DNA from: an uncultured Mycoplasmatota bacterium
Lineage (GTDB): Bacteria > Bacillota_I > Bacilli_A > RF39 > UBA660
Reading direction: 5' to 3'
DNA: 48,511 nt
Assembly (NCBI GenBank): GCA_900546745.1
Contig: URDT01000007.1
Coordinates: forward strand, 1 to 48,511
The notes under the pieces were generated by a model. The model was given only the letters and a program-made list of their open reading frames with translations. It searched no databases and had not been told where the DNA came from. A program made the position numbers and the translations under genes. Shown here piece after piece: positions 33,774 through 40,925 of this stretch (positions within the stretch are counted from its first letter, which is position 1; each line of letters starts with the position of its first letter).

Positions 33774-34347
33774 AGTTTCCAATAATTTTATCAACTAATC
33801 CATATTCTAAGGCTTCTTGCGCTGATAAAAAGTAGTCACGTTCTGTATCATTTGATATTTTTTCTAATTTTTGACCAGTATTTTTGGCTAATAGATGATT
33901 CATTTTATCTTTTAATTTTAAGATTCTTTCAGCAGCAATTTTAATTTCAGTTGCTTGTCCTTCTGCTCCTCCTAATGGTTGATGTATCATTACTTCACTA
34001 TTAGGTAAGCAAAATCTTTTTCCTTTTGTTCCACTTGATAATAAAAATGCTGCCATACTTGCCGCCATTCCTACACAAATTGTGGAAACTTTTGATTTTA
34101 TAAAATTCATTGTATCATAAATAGCCATTCCAGCAGTTACAGACCCTCCTGGAGAATTAATGTATATACTAATATCATTTTGATTTAAAGAATCTAAATA
34201 TAATAATTCAGCAATAACGATATTTGAATTGGTATCATTGATTTCACCACAAAGTATAATGATTCTATCTTTTAATAACCTGGAATATATATCATAGATT
34301 TTCTCACCATTACTGCTTCTTTCAATTACTGTAGGAACTAAGTTCAT
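33772..34347 (-). CDS. clpP: ATP-dependent Clp protease proteolytic subunit
   Basis: This 191-residue serine protease subunit assembles as a double heptamer with ClpX or ClpC. YINSPGGSVTAGMAIYDTM and the nucleophile Ser in VGMAASMAAFLL are visible, as are the catalytic His in MIHQPLGG and the Asp in NDTERDYFLSAQEALEYGL. The start MNLVPTVIE is typical, with AGAGGATG upstream on the minus strand. It is transcribed alone, divergent from the nucleoside kinase gene. The shared 206-bp region holds repeated TGACAAAAT motifs. No CtsR- or CIRCE-like site was found. Confidence 0.96.
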   Translation of the reverse strand: MNLVPTVIERSSNGEKIYDIYSRLLKDRIIILCGEINDTNSNIVIAELLYLDSLNQNDISIYINSPGGSVTAGMAIYDTMNFIKSKVSTICVGMAASMAAFLLSSGTKGKRFCLPNSEVMIHQPLGGAEGQATEIKIAAERILKLKDKMNHLLAKNTGQKLEKISNDTERDYFLSAQEALEYGLVDKIIGN

Positions 34348-34362
34348 TCAATCATCCTCTCT

Positions 34363-34377
34363 AACTATATAATAGTT
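34363..34377. repeat. Short inverted repeat upstream of clpP
   Basis: AACTAT and ATAGTT flank ATA. On the minus strand it contains TATTAT, the best -10 candidate for clpP, so it may be promoter or operator. No convincing -35 is seen at 17 bp. Confidence 0.45.
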
Positions 34378-34408
34378 CTGAAAATAAAAATATATTCATC
34401 AAAGAATG

Positions 34409-34509
34409 TGACAAAATTTTAATATTTATTGCATTGACAAAATATGATGTAATAGTAGTTAGTGTATTTAGTAAAAATTGTCAAAATAATATAAAAAATG
34501 TGACAAAGT
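34409..34509 (+). repeat. Four TGACAAAAT-like motifs in the clpP/nucleoside-kinase intergenic region
   Basis: TGACAAAAT occurs exactly at 34409 and 34435, as TGTCAAAAT at 34479 and as TGACAAAGT at 34501. All are in the same direction, 26, 44 and 22 bp apart. The last overlaps the -35 box of the downstream promoter. They could be binding sites for a regulator. Confidence 0.55.
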
Positions 34510-34528
34510 AAATAATCTTTGATAAAAT
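34500..34528 (+). promoter_or_regulatory. Promoter of the nucleoside kinase-gap transcript
   Basis: GTGACA and TAAAAT are spaced 17 bp, with TGA before the -10. The -10 covers an upstream in-frame ATG at 34527, ruling it out as the start. Confidence 0.78.
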
Positions 34529-34553
34529 GGTATTTAGAATAAGAGGGATGAAT

Positions 34554-36215
34554 ATGGCAAAAATAATAAAAGTAAACTATCATGATCTTGAAACTGTGGG
34601 ATTTAACTCTGGAGTTTCTTTAAAGGAAATCAGTGAATATTTTCAAGATCGTTATAATTATCCAATATTAGTTGGAATGGTAGATAACGCAATTACTGAA
34701 TTAAACGAAAGTATTACTCGTAGTTGTAAGGTCGATTTTTACGATCGAAGTAGTGGACTTGGCAATGGAATATATGGTAGAACAACCCAATTTATGTTGA
34801 TTGTAGCAGTTAAAAAACTTTTAGGAGCTAATATAGAAGTAATTATAGATTATTCTATTGATAAAGGTTATTATTGTGAAATTAAAGGCATCGATATTGA
34901 CAAACCTATTGTTAAGAAATTAGAAAAACAAATGAAAGAAATTTGTAAACAAAATTATATCATCAATAAGGTAAGTGTTTCTAGATTTGATGCTATTAAA
35001 TTCTTCAAACAGAAGAAGCAAATGGATAAAGTTAAAGTCTTAAAATATATCAGTAACAGTTATATTAATTTGTATCGCATTGATGATATATATGATTATT
35101 TTTATGGGGAACTTGCTTATTCAACTGGTCAAATAGATGATTTTAAATTAACTTACATAAAAGGAAATGGTTTTGTTTTAAGCTATCCAGATACATATAA
35201 TCCTGAATGTACACTAGATTACGTACATCATCGTATGCTATTTGAAGCATTTCAAAATTATGCTGAATGGTGTGATAAAATAAAAATTAGAAATGCTGCT
35301 GATTTAAATGAAGTTGTTTCTAGTGGTAAATATAATGAGCTAATTCGTTTATGTGAAACATACTATAACAATCAACTTTCTAATATTGCTGAAACAATTT
35401 ATCAAAATAGAAATACAGTTAAGCTTGTTTTAATTGCTGGTCCATCTTCTGCAGGAAAAACAACAACAAGTAAAAAATTAGAAACATATTTAGAAAGTAA
35501 AGGAATTACTACTCATCAAATTTCAATTGATGATTATTTCTTTGATCGATCAAAAACTCCTGTTTTGGAAAATGGGGAATTAGATACAGAATCTTTAAAT
35601 GCTGTAGATGTTACATTATTTAATAAACATTTAACGAAATTGTTTGAAGGCGAAAAGGTAGAACTTCCAGAATATAATTTTATTCAGGGAAAGAGAGAAT
35701 ACCGTGGCAAAGTTTTACAATTAAAAGAAAATGATGTTATTATTATTGAAGGATTACATGCTTTGAATGAAGATTTAACAATTTCCATTGAAAGAAAACA
35801 AAAATTTAAAATTTATATTAATGCCTTAACACAATTAAATATTGATAATCACAATAGAATTCATACTAGTGATACAAGAAAATTAAGAAGAATTGTAAGA
35901 GATAACAAATATCGAAATTATAGCGCTTCCGATACTTTGAATATGTGGAAAAATATTAGAGAGGGAGAAGAAAAATATATTTTTCCTTATCAAGATGATG
36001 CAGATTGTATTATTAACTCAGCTTTAATTTACGAATTAGGCATTTTGAAGACTTATGCGGAGCCATTATTATTTTCTGTTGCAGAGGCAGATCCTATGTA
36101 TAGTGAAGCTTTGAGATTAATTAATTTCTTAAGAAATTTTTTACCTATTCCTAGTGATTATATTCCACAGGATTCAGTGCTAAGAGAATTTATTGGTGGA
36201 AGTTGTTTTGAATGA
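34554..36215 (+). CDS. Uridine-kinase-like nucleoside kinase with N-terminal ThrRS-like domain
   Basis: This 553-residue protein has an N-terminal half (to about residue 270) resembling the second additional domain of threonyl-tRNA synthetase. The C-terminal half is a P-loop kinase of the uridine kinase/phosphoribulokinase group: Walker A AGPSSAGKTTTSKKL near residue 295, ISIDDYFFDRSKTP, PEYNFIQGKREY, VIIIEGLHALNE and RLRRI-like LRRIVRDNKYR. This fusion is a known conserved nucleoside kinase family of Bacillota, and its physiological substrate is unsettled. The start is at 34554, after AGAGGG. It overlaps the next gene by 4 bp (ATGA). Confidence 0.9.
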   Translation: MAKIIKVNYHDLETVGFNSGVSLKEISEYFQDRYNYPILVGMVDNAITELNESITRSCKVDFYDRSSGLGNGIYGRTTQFMLIVAVKKLLGANIEVIIDYSIDKGYYCEIKGIDIDKPIVKKLEKQMKEICKQNYIINKVSVSRFDAIKFFKQKKQMDKVKVLKYISNSYINLYRIDDIYDYFYGELAYSTGQIDDFKLTYIKGNGFVLSYPDTYNPECTLDYVHHRMLFEAFQNYAEWCDKIKIRNAADLNEVVSSGKYNELIRLCETYYNNQLSNIAETIYQNRNTVKLVLIAGPSSAGKTTTSKKLETYLESKGITTHQISIDDYFFDRSKTPVLENGELDTESLNAVDVTLFNKHLTKLFEGEKVELPEYNFIQGKREYRGKVLQLKENDVIIIEGLHALNEDLTISIERKQKFKIYINALTQLNIDNHNRIHTSDTRKLRRIVRDNKYRNYSASDTLNMWKNIREGEEKYIFPYQDDADCIINSALIYELGILKTYAEPLLFSVAEADPMYSEALRLINFLRNFLPIPSDYIPQDSVLREFIGGSCFE

Positions 36216-36589
36216 AAACTATTATTATAGGAACTTCTAATAAAGAAATTGTAAAAGAGTGTACTATTAGAGAAGCAATTCAAAATGGAATGCGATATGT
36301 AGAAATGGAAAATGAAATATTAATTGGTACTGATGTATTGATTAGAATTCAGGAATCAATAGAACCTGTAGATATTAATAACTTTAGTACAGAAAGATTT
36401 ATTTCTGATCTATCGGATCATCAGGAGTGTATAGAAAGATATATTCCTGTTTCTTTGAATTATCAAAGGTGTATAAAAAGTCATAAAAATGTAGATAATA
36501 AATATAGTCATAACTTAAAAAAAGATTCGATTCAAACAAAGAAAAAAATAAAAATGAGAACTTATTATGATAAAAGGAGGAAATATTAG
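36212..36589 (+). CDS. Hypothetical protein, 125 residues, basic tail
   Basis: I do not recognise this gene. It is translationally coupled at both ends: ATGA overlap with the kinase upstream, and 1-bp overlap with gap downstream. Residues 1-55 look folded (KTIIIGTSNKEIVKECTIRE, MRYVEMENEILIGTDVLIRI). The last 40 residues are highly basic and likely disordered (KKDSIQTKKKIKMRTYYDKR), suggesting nucleic-acid or ribosome binding, or a poorly conserved linker. The AAAGGAGG that drives gap lies in its final codons. Confidence 0.75.
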   Translation: MKTIIIGTSNKEIVKECTIREAIQNGMRYVEMENEILIGTDVLIRIQESIEPVDINNFSTERFISDLSDHQECIERYIPVSLNYQRCIKSHKNVDNKYSHNLKKDSIQTKKKIKMRTYYDKRRKY

Positions 36590-37611
36590 TGATAAAAGTA
36601 GCAATTAATGGTTTTGGACGTATTGGGAGACTAGTGTTTAGAATAATGGAAGAAGATCCAAATTTTGATGTTGTAGCAATTAATGATTTGACAGAAGCTG
36701 ATCAATTAGCTTATTTATTAAAATATGATACAAGTCATAGAGTTTATCGAGTAAATGAAATTAGTAGTACGGAAGATTCTATTATTGTAGGAGAAAGAAA
36801 GATTAAAATTTTTAGTGAAAAAGATCCTGAAAATTTACCTTGGAAAGATTTAGATATTGATATAGTATTTGAGTGTACAGGAGTATTTACAGATAAAGAC
36901 AAAGCTTCTGCTCATATTAAAGCTGGAGCTAAGAAAGTAATTATCTCAGCGCCTGCTAAAGGAGATTTAAAAACAATTGTTTATAATGTAAATGAAAAAA
37001 CATTAGATGGAACAGAAGAAATTATTTCGGCGGCATCATGTACAACAAATTGTTTAGCTCCAGTTCTTAGAATTATAGATTACTATTTTAAAATAAAAAA
37101 AGGATACATGACAACAGTACATGCTTATACAAATGATCAAGCGACACTAGATATTCCACATAAGAAAGGATTTCAATCTAGACGTGGTAGGGCAGCAGCA
37201 AGTAATATTGTACCAACATCTACAGGTGCAGCGAGTGCAATTGGAAAAGTACTACCTAATTTAGAGGGAAAATTAGATGGAATAGCAATGAGAGTTCCTG
37301 TTACTACTGGATCTGTAATTGATTTATCATTAGAATTAGAAAAGAATACTACTGTAGAAGAAATCAATAAAGCTTTTGAAATTAATCAAAATGAGACTAT
37401 TCAAATTACAAAGGATCCTATTGTATCTAGTGATATTATTGGATCTCATATAGGAGCTTTAGTAGATGCTGGATTAACAAATGTTATCACAGTAGATGGA
37501 AAACAATTAGTAAAAGTAGTAGCTTGGTATGATAATGAAATGGGTTATAGTACTCAAATGGTTCGTTTGGCAAAATATGTAGGGGAAGAAATGAAAAAGT
37601 CTGCAAATTAA
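36589..37611 (+). CDS. gap: Glyceraldehyde-3-phosphate dehydrogenase, type I
   Basis: This enzyme oxidises glyceraldehyde-3-phosphate with phosphate and NAD+ to 1,3-bisphosphoglycerate. It has 340 residues: NAD-binding INGFGRIGRLVFR at the N terminus, catalytic Cys near 151 in SAASCTTNCLAPVL, TVHAYTNDQ, RRGRAAASNIVPTSTGAA and WYDNEMGYS. The start codon is GTG, overlapping the previous stop by one base, with a strong AAAGGAGG 8 bp upstream. It is followed by its own terminator and a set of prepilin genes instead of pgk, its usual neighbour. Confidence 0.97.
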   Translation: MIKVAINGFGRIGRLVFRIMEEDPNFDVVAINDLTEADQLAYLLKYDTSHRVYRVNEISSTEDSIIVGERKIKIFSEKDPENLPWKDLDIDIVFECTGVFTDKDKASAHIKAGAKKVIISAPAKGDLKTIVYNVNEKTLDGTEEIISAASCTTNCLAPVLRIIDYYFKIKKGYMTTVHAYTNDQATLDIPHKKGFQSRRGRAAASNIVPTSTGAASAIGKVLPNLEGKLDGIAMRVPVTTGSVIDLSLELEKNTTVEEINKAFEINQNETIQITKDPIVSSDIIGSHIGALVDAGLTNVITVDGKQLVKVVAWYDNEMGYSTQMVRLAKYVGEEMKKSAN

Positions 37612-37624
37612 TGCAGATTTTTTT
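37596..37624 (+). terminator. gap terminator enclosing its stop codon
   Basis: AAAGTCTGCA pairs with TGCAGATTTT (one G-T pair) and is followed by T tract. The stop codon lies in the 6-nt loop. Confidence 0.88.
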
Positions 37625-37630
37625 CTATAC

Positions 37631-37659
37631 TTGAAAAAAGTAAAAAAAAATTATATTAT
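37631..37659 (+). promoter_or_regulatory. Promoter of the first prepilin gene
   Basis: TTGAAA and TATTAT are spaced 17 bp. An alternative TATAAT lies 6 bp further on. AGGTGAT follows at 37666-37672. Confidence 0.7.
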
Positions 37660-37675
37660 TATAATAGGTGATACT

Positions 37676-39232
37676 ATGAAAAGGGGATTTACACTAGTAG
37701 AGTTATTAGTTTTATTAGCTTTTATCGGATTATTATTATTTTTTGTAGTCCCAAATTTAACAGGATTTATGAAAAAATCAGATGATAATAAGTATAATGC
37801 TTTTTTAAATGATATTTTTTTGGCGACAGAAGCTTATATTCAGAAAAATGATGATCAATATCCAACTCTTCAATCAGGTGGAGTAGCTTATGTTTATCTA
37901 TCAGAACTTGTAAATTCTCATTTATTGAAATCTACTGTCTATAATCCTAAAAAGAAAGAGCAAATTAGTAAGGAACTAGATTACACGATTATTGTAACAA
38001 AAAAAGAAGATTCGGGTTATCAATATGAATTAGTAGAGGAAAAAATGACTTCTTATAAAGAAAATTTATTAAATGGGGCAGATCCAGTTATTAAAGATAA
38101 CTTAATTGCTGTTACAATAGAAGATAATGGAGAAGTAAAAAAAGCAGATTTAAAAAGTAAATGGTACAGTTATGAAGATAAAAAATGGGCGAATGCTGTA
38201 ATATTAAAGGACAAATCGATTACTTATAGTGATGGTGAGACAATCCCAGAAAGTAATATAGAAAGTTACTTTGTATGGATTCCAAGATATAAATATAAAT
38301 TATTTGATTTGGGGACTTATACAAATAAGATTAATAGTAAACCATCAATTCATCAAATTGAAACAATTGATATTATCTTTGAAAGTAAAGGAAAGTTAGT
38401 ATCAAACGGTATTAAAGAAGGAGATTATTTAACACATCCAGCTTTTACAACTTTAGATGTAAATGGTTTGTGGATAGGAAAATTTGAAATTACAGGAGAT
38501 ACAAGCTCGATTACAGTAAAACCAAATAACAGTTCACTTTTAAATCAATCTCTAAAAACGTTTTTTGAACTTTCTTACAATTACAATAGAAATTTAGATA
38601 GTCACATGATGAAAAATACAGAATGGGGTGCAGTTGCTTATTTATCTCATTCTAAATATGGAATTAACAGTGAAATTAATATTAATAATAATTCAAATTA
38701 TATAACAGGATATAGCGCTGTAGATGGTACAAATCAAGCAGGTTATCCAGGAACATTCGGAACAGATTCTAGTATAACACTTCCTTACAATACAACTACA
38801 GGATATAAGGCAAGTACTACTGGGAATATTACAGGAATCTATGATATGTCAGGTGGAGCTCATGAATATGTAGCGGCTTATATGGAAGGTAATTATAAAG
38901 ATAGTGATTTTGATTCTACTACAATTCAAAATTATGATTCTAAATATTTTGATGTTTATGCTTCAAACTCTACCAATGTAAGCTTTAATAATCGAATTTT
39001 AGGGGATGCGACAGGAGAACTGGGTCCATTCTATCAATATTCAGATACAGATAATGTAAATAGAGTTCATAATAATTGGTATGCTGATCTTTCTGTCTTT
39101 GTAGATGAAACTTCTCCTTGGTTTATTCGTGGTGGATATTATAATCATGGTGTATTAGCTGGTCAATTTTATTTTAATGGTTCATCAGGAGGAGCAGTTG
39201 CTTATAATGGATCACGTTTGGTTTTGGATTAA
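37676..39232 (+). CDS. Prepilin-like protein with C-terminal FGE/C-type-lectin-like domain
   Basis: This 518-residue protein starts MKRG/FTLVELLVLLAF, a type IV prepilin signal with Glu5 and a hydrophobic helix, to be cut before Phe by a prepilin peptidase. Residues about 30-120 are a pseudopilin head shared with the gene at 40926 (LNDIFLATEAYIQKN, LLKSTVYNPKKKE). The C-terminal 220 residues include MKNTEWGAVAYLSHSKYG, IYDMSGGAHEYVAAYMEG, WFIRGGYYNHGVLAGQFYF and the final GSRLVLD. This pattern resembles the sulfatase-modifying-factor/C-type-lectin fold. Likely an extracellular binding tip on a pilus. The frame extends upstream to 37631, but promoter and AGGTGAT fix the start at 37676. Confidence 0.85.
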   Translation: MKRGFTLVELLVLLAFIGLLLFFVVPNLTGFMKKSDDNKYNAFLNDIFLATEAYIQKNDDQYPTLQSGGVAYVYLSELVNSHLLKSTVYNPKKKEQISKELDYTIIVTKKEDSGYQYELVEEKMTSYKENLLNGADPVIKDNLIAVTIEDNGEVKKADLKSKWYSYEDKKWANAVILKDKSITYSDGETIPESNIESYFVWIPRYKYKLFDLGTYTNKINSKPSIHQIETIDIIFESKGKLVSNGIKEGDYLTHPAFTTLDVNGLWIGKFEITGDTSSITVKPNNSSLLNQSLKTFFELSYNYNRNLDSHMMKNTEWGAVAYLSHSKYGINSEININNNSNYITGYSAVDGTNQAGYPGTFGTDSSITLPYNTTTGYKASTTGNITGIYDMSGGAHEYVAAYMEGNYKDSDFDSTTIQNYDSKYFDVYASNSTNVSFNNRILGDATGELGPFYQYSDTDNVNRVHNNWYADLSVFVDETSPWFIRGGYYNHGVLAGQFYFNGSSGGAVAYNGSRLVLD

Positions 39233-39344
39233 TAGTTTCTTTTGTATTATTTTAGAAGAAAAATTTATATAGCTTAGAAAAAACTAATTACAATATTTAT
39301 TTAAAATAATTATATAAAGGCGTTAATTATTTTTGTTTGAAGTA

Positions 39345-39373
39345 TTGTTAAGCAAATAATAATTTGTTATAAT
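39345..39373 (+). promoter_or_regulatory. Promoter of the middle prepilin gene
   Basis: TTGTTA and TATAAT are spaced 17 bp, with TGT before the -10. It gives an untranslated leader of roughly 115 bases. The 110 bp between the previous stop and this site show no terminator or other feature. Confidence 0.82.
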
Positions 39374-39411
39374 GAATTTGTCAAAAGTAAATCATAATAT
39401 AGTTTGTAATA

Positions 39412-39469
39412 GGCAAAATAACGCGTTTGCCGAGAGCAAACGGGGGGGGGGTAAAAACCTCTCTTTTTT
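39412..39469 (+). promoter_or_regulatory. Leader with competing stems, G10 tract and terminator-like hairpin
   Basis: GGCAAA (39412-39417) can pair with TTTGCC (39426-39431). The overlapping GTTTGC (39425-39430) can pair with GCAAAC (39436-39441). The two stems exclude each other. Directly after come ten Gs (39442-39451), then TAAAAA, CCTCTC and T6. The Gs can pair with CCTCTC through G-C and G-T pairs to make an intrinsic-terminator shape. This has the layout of an attenuator or riboswitch; no known class was recognised. Confidence 0.6.
39442..39451 (+). repeat. G10 homopolymer in the pilin leader
   Basis: Ten consecutive Gs in an A+T-rich region, between a promoter and a pilin gene. It is the longest G run I see in the window. 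Such tracts change length by polymerase slippage. Confidence 0.95.
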
Positions 39470-39494
39470 AGTATGTAGGAAAGGAATGATAATA

Positions 39495-40562
39495 ATGAAA
39501 AGAAAAGGATTTACATTGATTGAATTGCTGGCAGTGATTGTGGTATTAGCAATTATTGCTTTAATTGCAACTCCGACAATATTAGGAGTCATTGAAAAAG
39601 CAAGAAGAGGAGCAGCTGAACAATCAGCACTAGGATATATAGATGCAGTGGAAATGCAAGTATCCTTAAATAGCTTAGATTTAGAAAAGGAAGATATTAA
39701 AGATGGAGTATATACTGTAAGTCAATTAAAGAAATTAGAAGTTAGTATCAAAGGACAAAGTCCAAACGATGAATCGTGGGTAAAAATAAAGAATGGACGT
39801 GTAGTAGCATATTCTTTAAAATTTGGAAGATACACGATAACATTAGATGAAAATAATAATAAAGAAATAGAAAAAGATGGAGAGGTTATTAATAAACCAA
39901 GTGATGATAATACAACTAATCCGGATAATCCAGATGATTCATGTGATAATAAAAAATATACAGTATATAGTAATGGAACAGCGATTTATTATAATCCAGA
40001 GACAAATAGTAAATGCGATGAAAGTGAAGCAGTAAGTATAACGGGAACAAAAACAGGATGTATGAAATGGTATACATTCAATGATGGAGGAGAAGATGTA
40101 CCAATGGTGAATATGATATTAGATCATAATACAACTGCAAAAGTTAAATGGAACATTGGTACGGCAGAAATTATGATAGATACATCAACTTGGAATAGTA
40201 GTTTAAGTGTAAGATTAATTACATCTAATGAAATTGCAAGGATAACAGGAAATAAAAATTGGAATGTTTCAAATGGTAAAAGCTTTTATTTCGATAGTAA
40301 TACAACAACTTCAACAGTAAAAGGTCAAGGAGCAAGTAAATATGCCTGGTTGTTTGATTATACTAATAATTGTACAAGTTATGGATGTAACATAGCTGAT
40401 TCCAGTAATAATGGATATTGGACAAGTAGTATCTATTTAGGAAGCCCTTCTATGGCCACGTGTGTGAATAGGTACGGTAACTTGGAAGCCAGGTTTGTTG
40501 ACGATGCTGACAACAACGGTATTCGCCCAGTTATAACTGTTTCAAAATCTGTAATCTCATAA
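39495..40562 (+). CDS. Prepilin-like protein with candidate hypervariable C terminus
   Basis: This 355-residue protein begins MKRKG/FTLIELLAVIVVLAIIA, a canonical type IV prepilin signal with Glu5. A pseudopilin helix follows, then an Asp/Asn-rich linker (about residues 135-155) and a C-terminal globular domain: KWYTFNDGGEDVP, VRLITSNEIARITG, YWTSSIYLG, and the end NNGIRPVITVSKSVIS. The last 40 residues are coded with abruptly different composition and NNY codons (see the candidate variable region). The frame is open back to 39372 through the G10 tract, but that ATG lies in the -10 box. AGGAAAGGA supports 39495. Likely a secreted, pilus-associated binding protein. Confidence 0.87.
   Translation: MKRKGFTLIELLAVIVVLAIIALIATPTILGVIEKARRGAAEQSALGYIDAVEMQVSLNSLDLEKEDIKDGVYTVSQLKKLEVSIKGQSPNDESWVKIKNGRVVAYSLKFGRYTITLDENNNKEIEKDGEVINKPSDDNTTNPDNPDDSCDNKKYTVYSNGTAIYYNPETNSKCDESEAVSITGTKTGCMKWYTFNDGGEDVPMVNMILDHNTTAKVKWNIGTAEIMIDTSTWNSSLSVRLITSNEIARITGNKNWNVSNGKSFYFDSNTTTSTVKGQGASKYAWLFDYTNNCTSYGCNIADSSNNGYWTSSIYLGSPSMATCVNRYGNLEARFVDDADNNGIRPVITVSKSVIS
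40441..40530 (+). other. Candidate DGR-type variable region at the 3' end of the pilin gene
   Basis: By hand count 46 of these 90 bases are G or C, against roughly a third or less in the rest of the gene, and A is depleted. Codons here often end in C or T at likely exposed positions (GCC, TGT, GCC, GAC, GAT, GCT, GAC, AAC, AAC), as expected when AAY codons of a template are mutated at A. It lies at the extreme 3' end, followed by the constant GGTATTCGCCCAGTT. No template repeat or reverse transcriptase is in the window. Confidence 0.5.
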
Positions 40563-40825
40563 AAATTTATAATTAATAAGCATCGATAAAAAAATAGAAT
40601 GAAGTATTATGTATTGATTTAGTGCTTTTTGAAAGCACTAGTAATGCGGTAGATGGTAATTTGAATGACAATAATGTTAGTAATACATTTATAACTATTA
40701 TTATTTTATTAAGGTAAATGAAGTAAAAGATTAAGAAGTGAGTTAAAATAAAGCATTAAAAAATACTATGTTACAAATGTTTTAATTATTAATGGTATAA
40801 AAATTATAAACTGTAATTTTTGTAG

Positions 40826-40855
40826 TCTATAAAGAAATTTATAGATTATTTTTTG
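40826..40855 (+). terminator. Terminator upstream of the third prepilin gene
   Basis: The perfect 8-bp stem TCTATAAA/TTTATAGA has loop GAAA and is followed by TTATTTTTT. It would end the middle pilin transcript, giving it a 3' tail of about 260 bases. Confidence 0.72.
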
Positions 40856-40870
40856 TATATAGTGTTATAC

Positions 40871-40899
40871 TTGCTAAAAAGCTTGAAAAGTTATACAAT
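40871..40899 (+). promoter_or_regulatory. Promoter of the third prepilin-pgk transcript
   Basis: TTGCTA and TACAAT are spaced 17 bp, 27 bp before the ATG. Confidence 0.75.
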
Positions 40900-40925
40900 G
40901 TTATTATTAAAGGTAGGGTGAATAT

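Larger units (their letters stand above)
40563..40925 (+). other. Intergenic region with relic of a pilin C terminus
   Basis: This 363-bp gap holds no intact gene. An open stretch 40598-40717 without a good start encodes ESTSNAVDGNLNDNNVSN, which resembles the GNL-containing variable end of the preceding pilin. A perfect hairpin TAGTGCTTT/AAAGCACTA (40620-40640) sits in it but lacks a T tract. The 3' part carries a terminator (40826) and a promoter (40871). Confidence 0.5.

Noticed and set aside
39372..39494. N-terminal extension of the middle pilin through the G10 tract
   Set aside because: Its ATG lies in the -10 box, so it cannot be on the transcript. A prepilin signal starts naturally at 39495 with AGGAAAGGA in front. 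Translational switching by the tract was therefore set aside in favour of a leader effect.
39400..39494. Cyclic-di-GMP riboswitch in the pilin leader
   Set aside because: GGCAAA and ACGC are present, but the conserved two-helix core and tetraloop/receptor of GEMM-I are not. The leader is too short for the full fold.
40620..40640. Perfect hairpin TAGTGCTTT/AAAGCACTA as a terminator
   Set aside because: No T tract follows, and a proper hairpin-T element is found further on at 40826.
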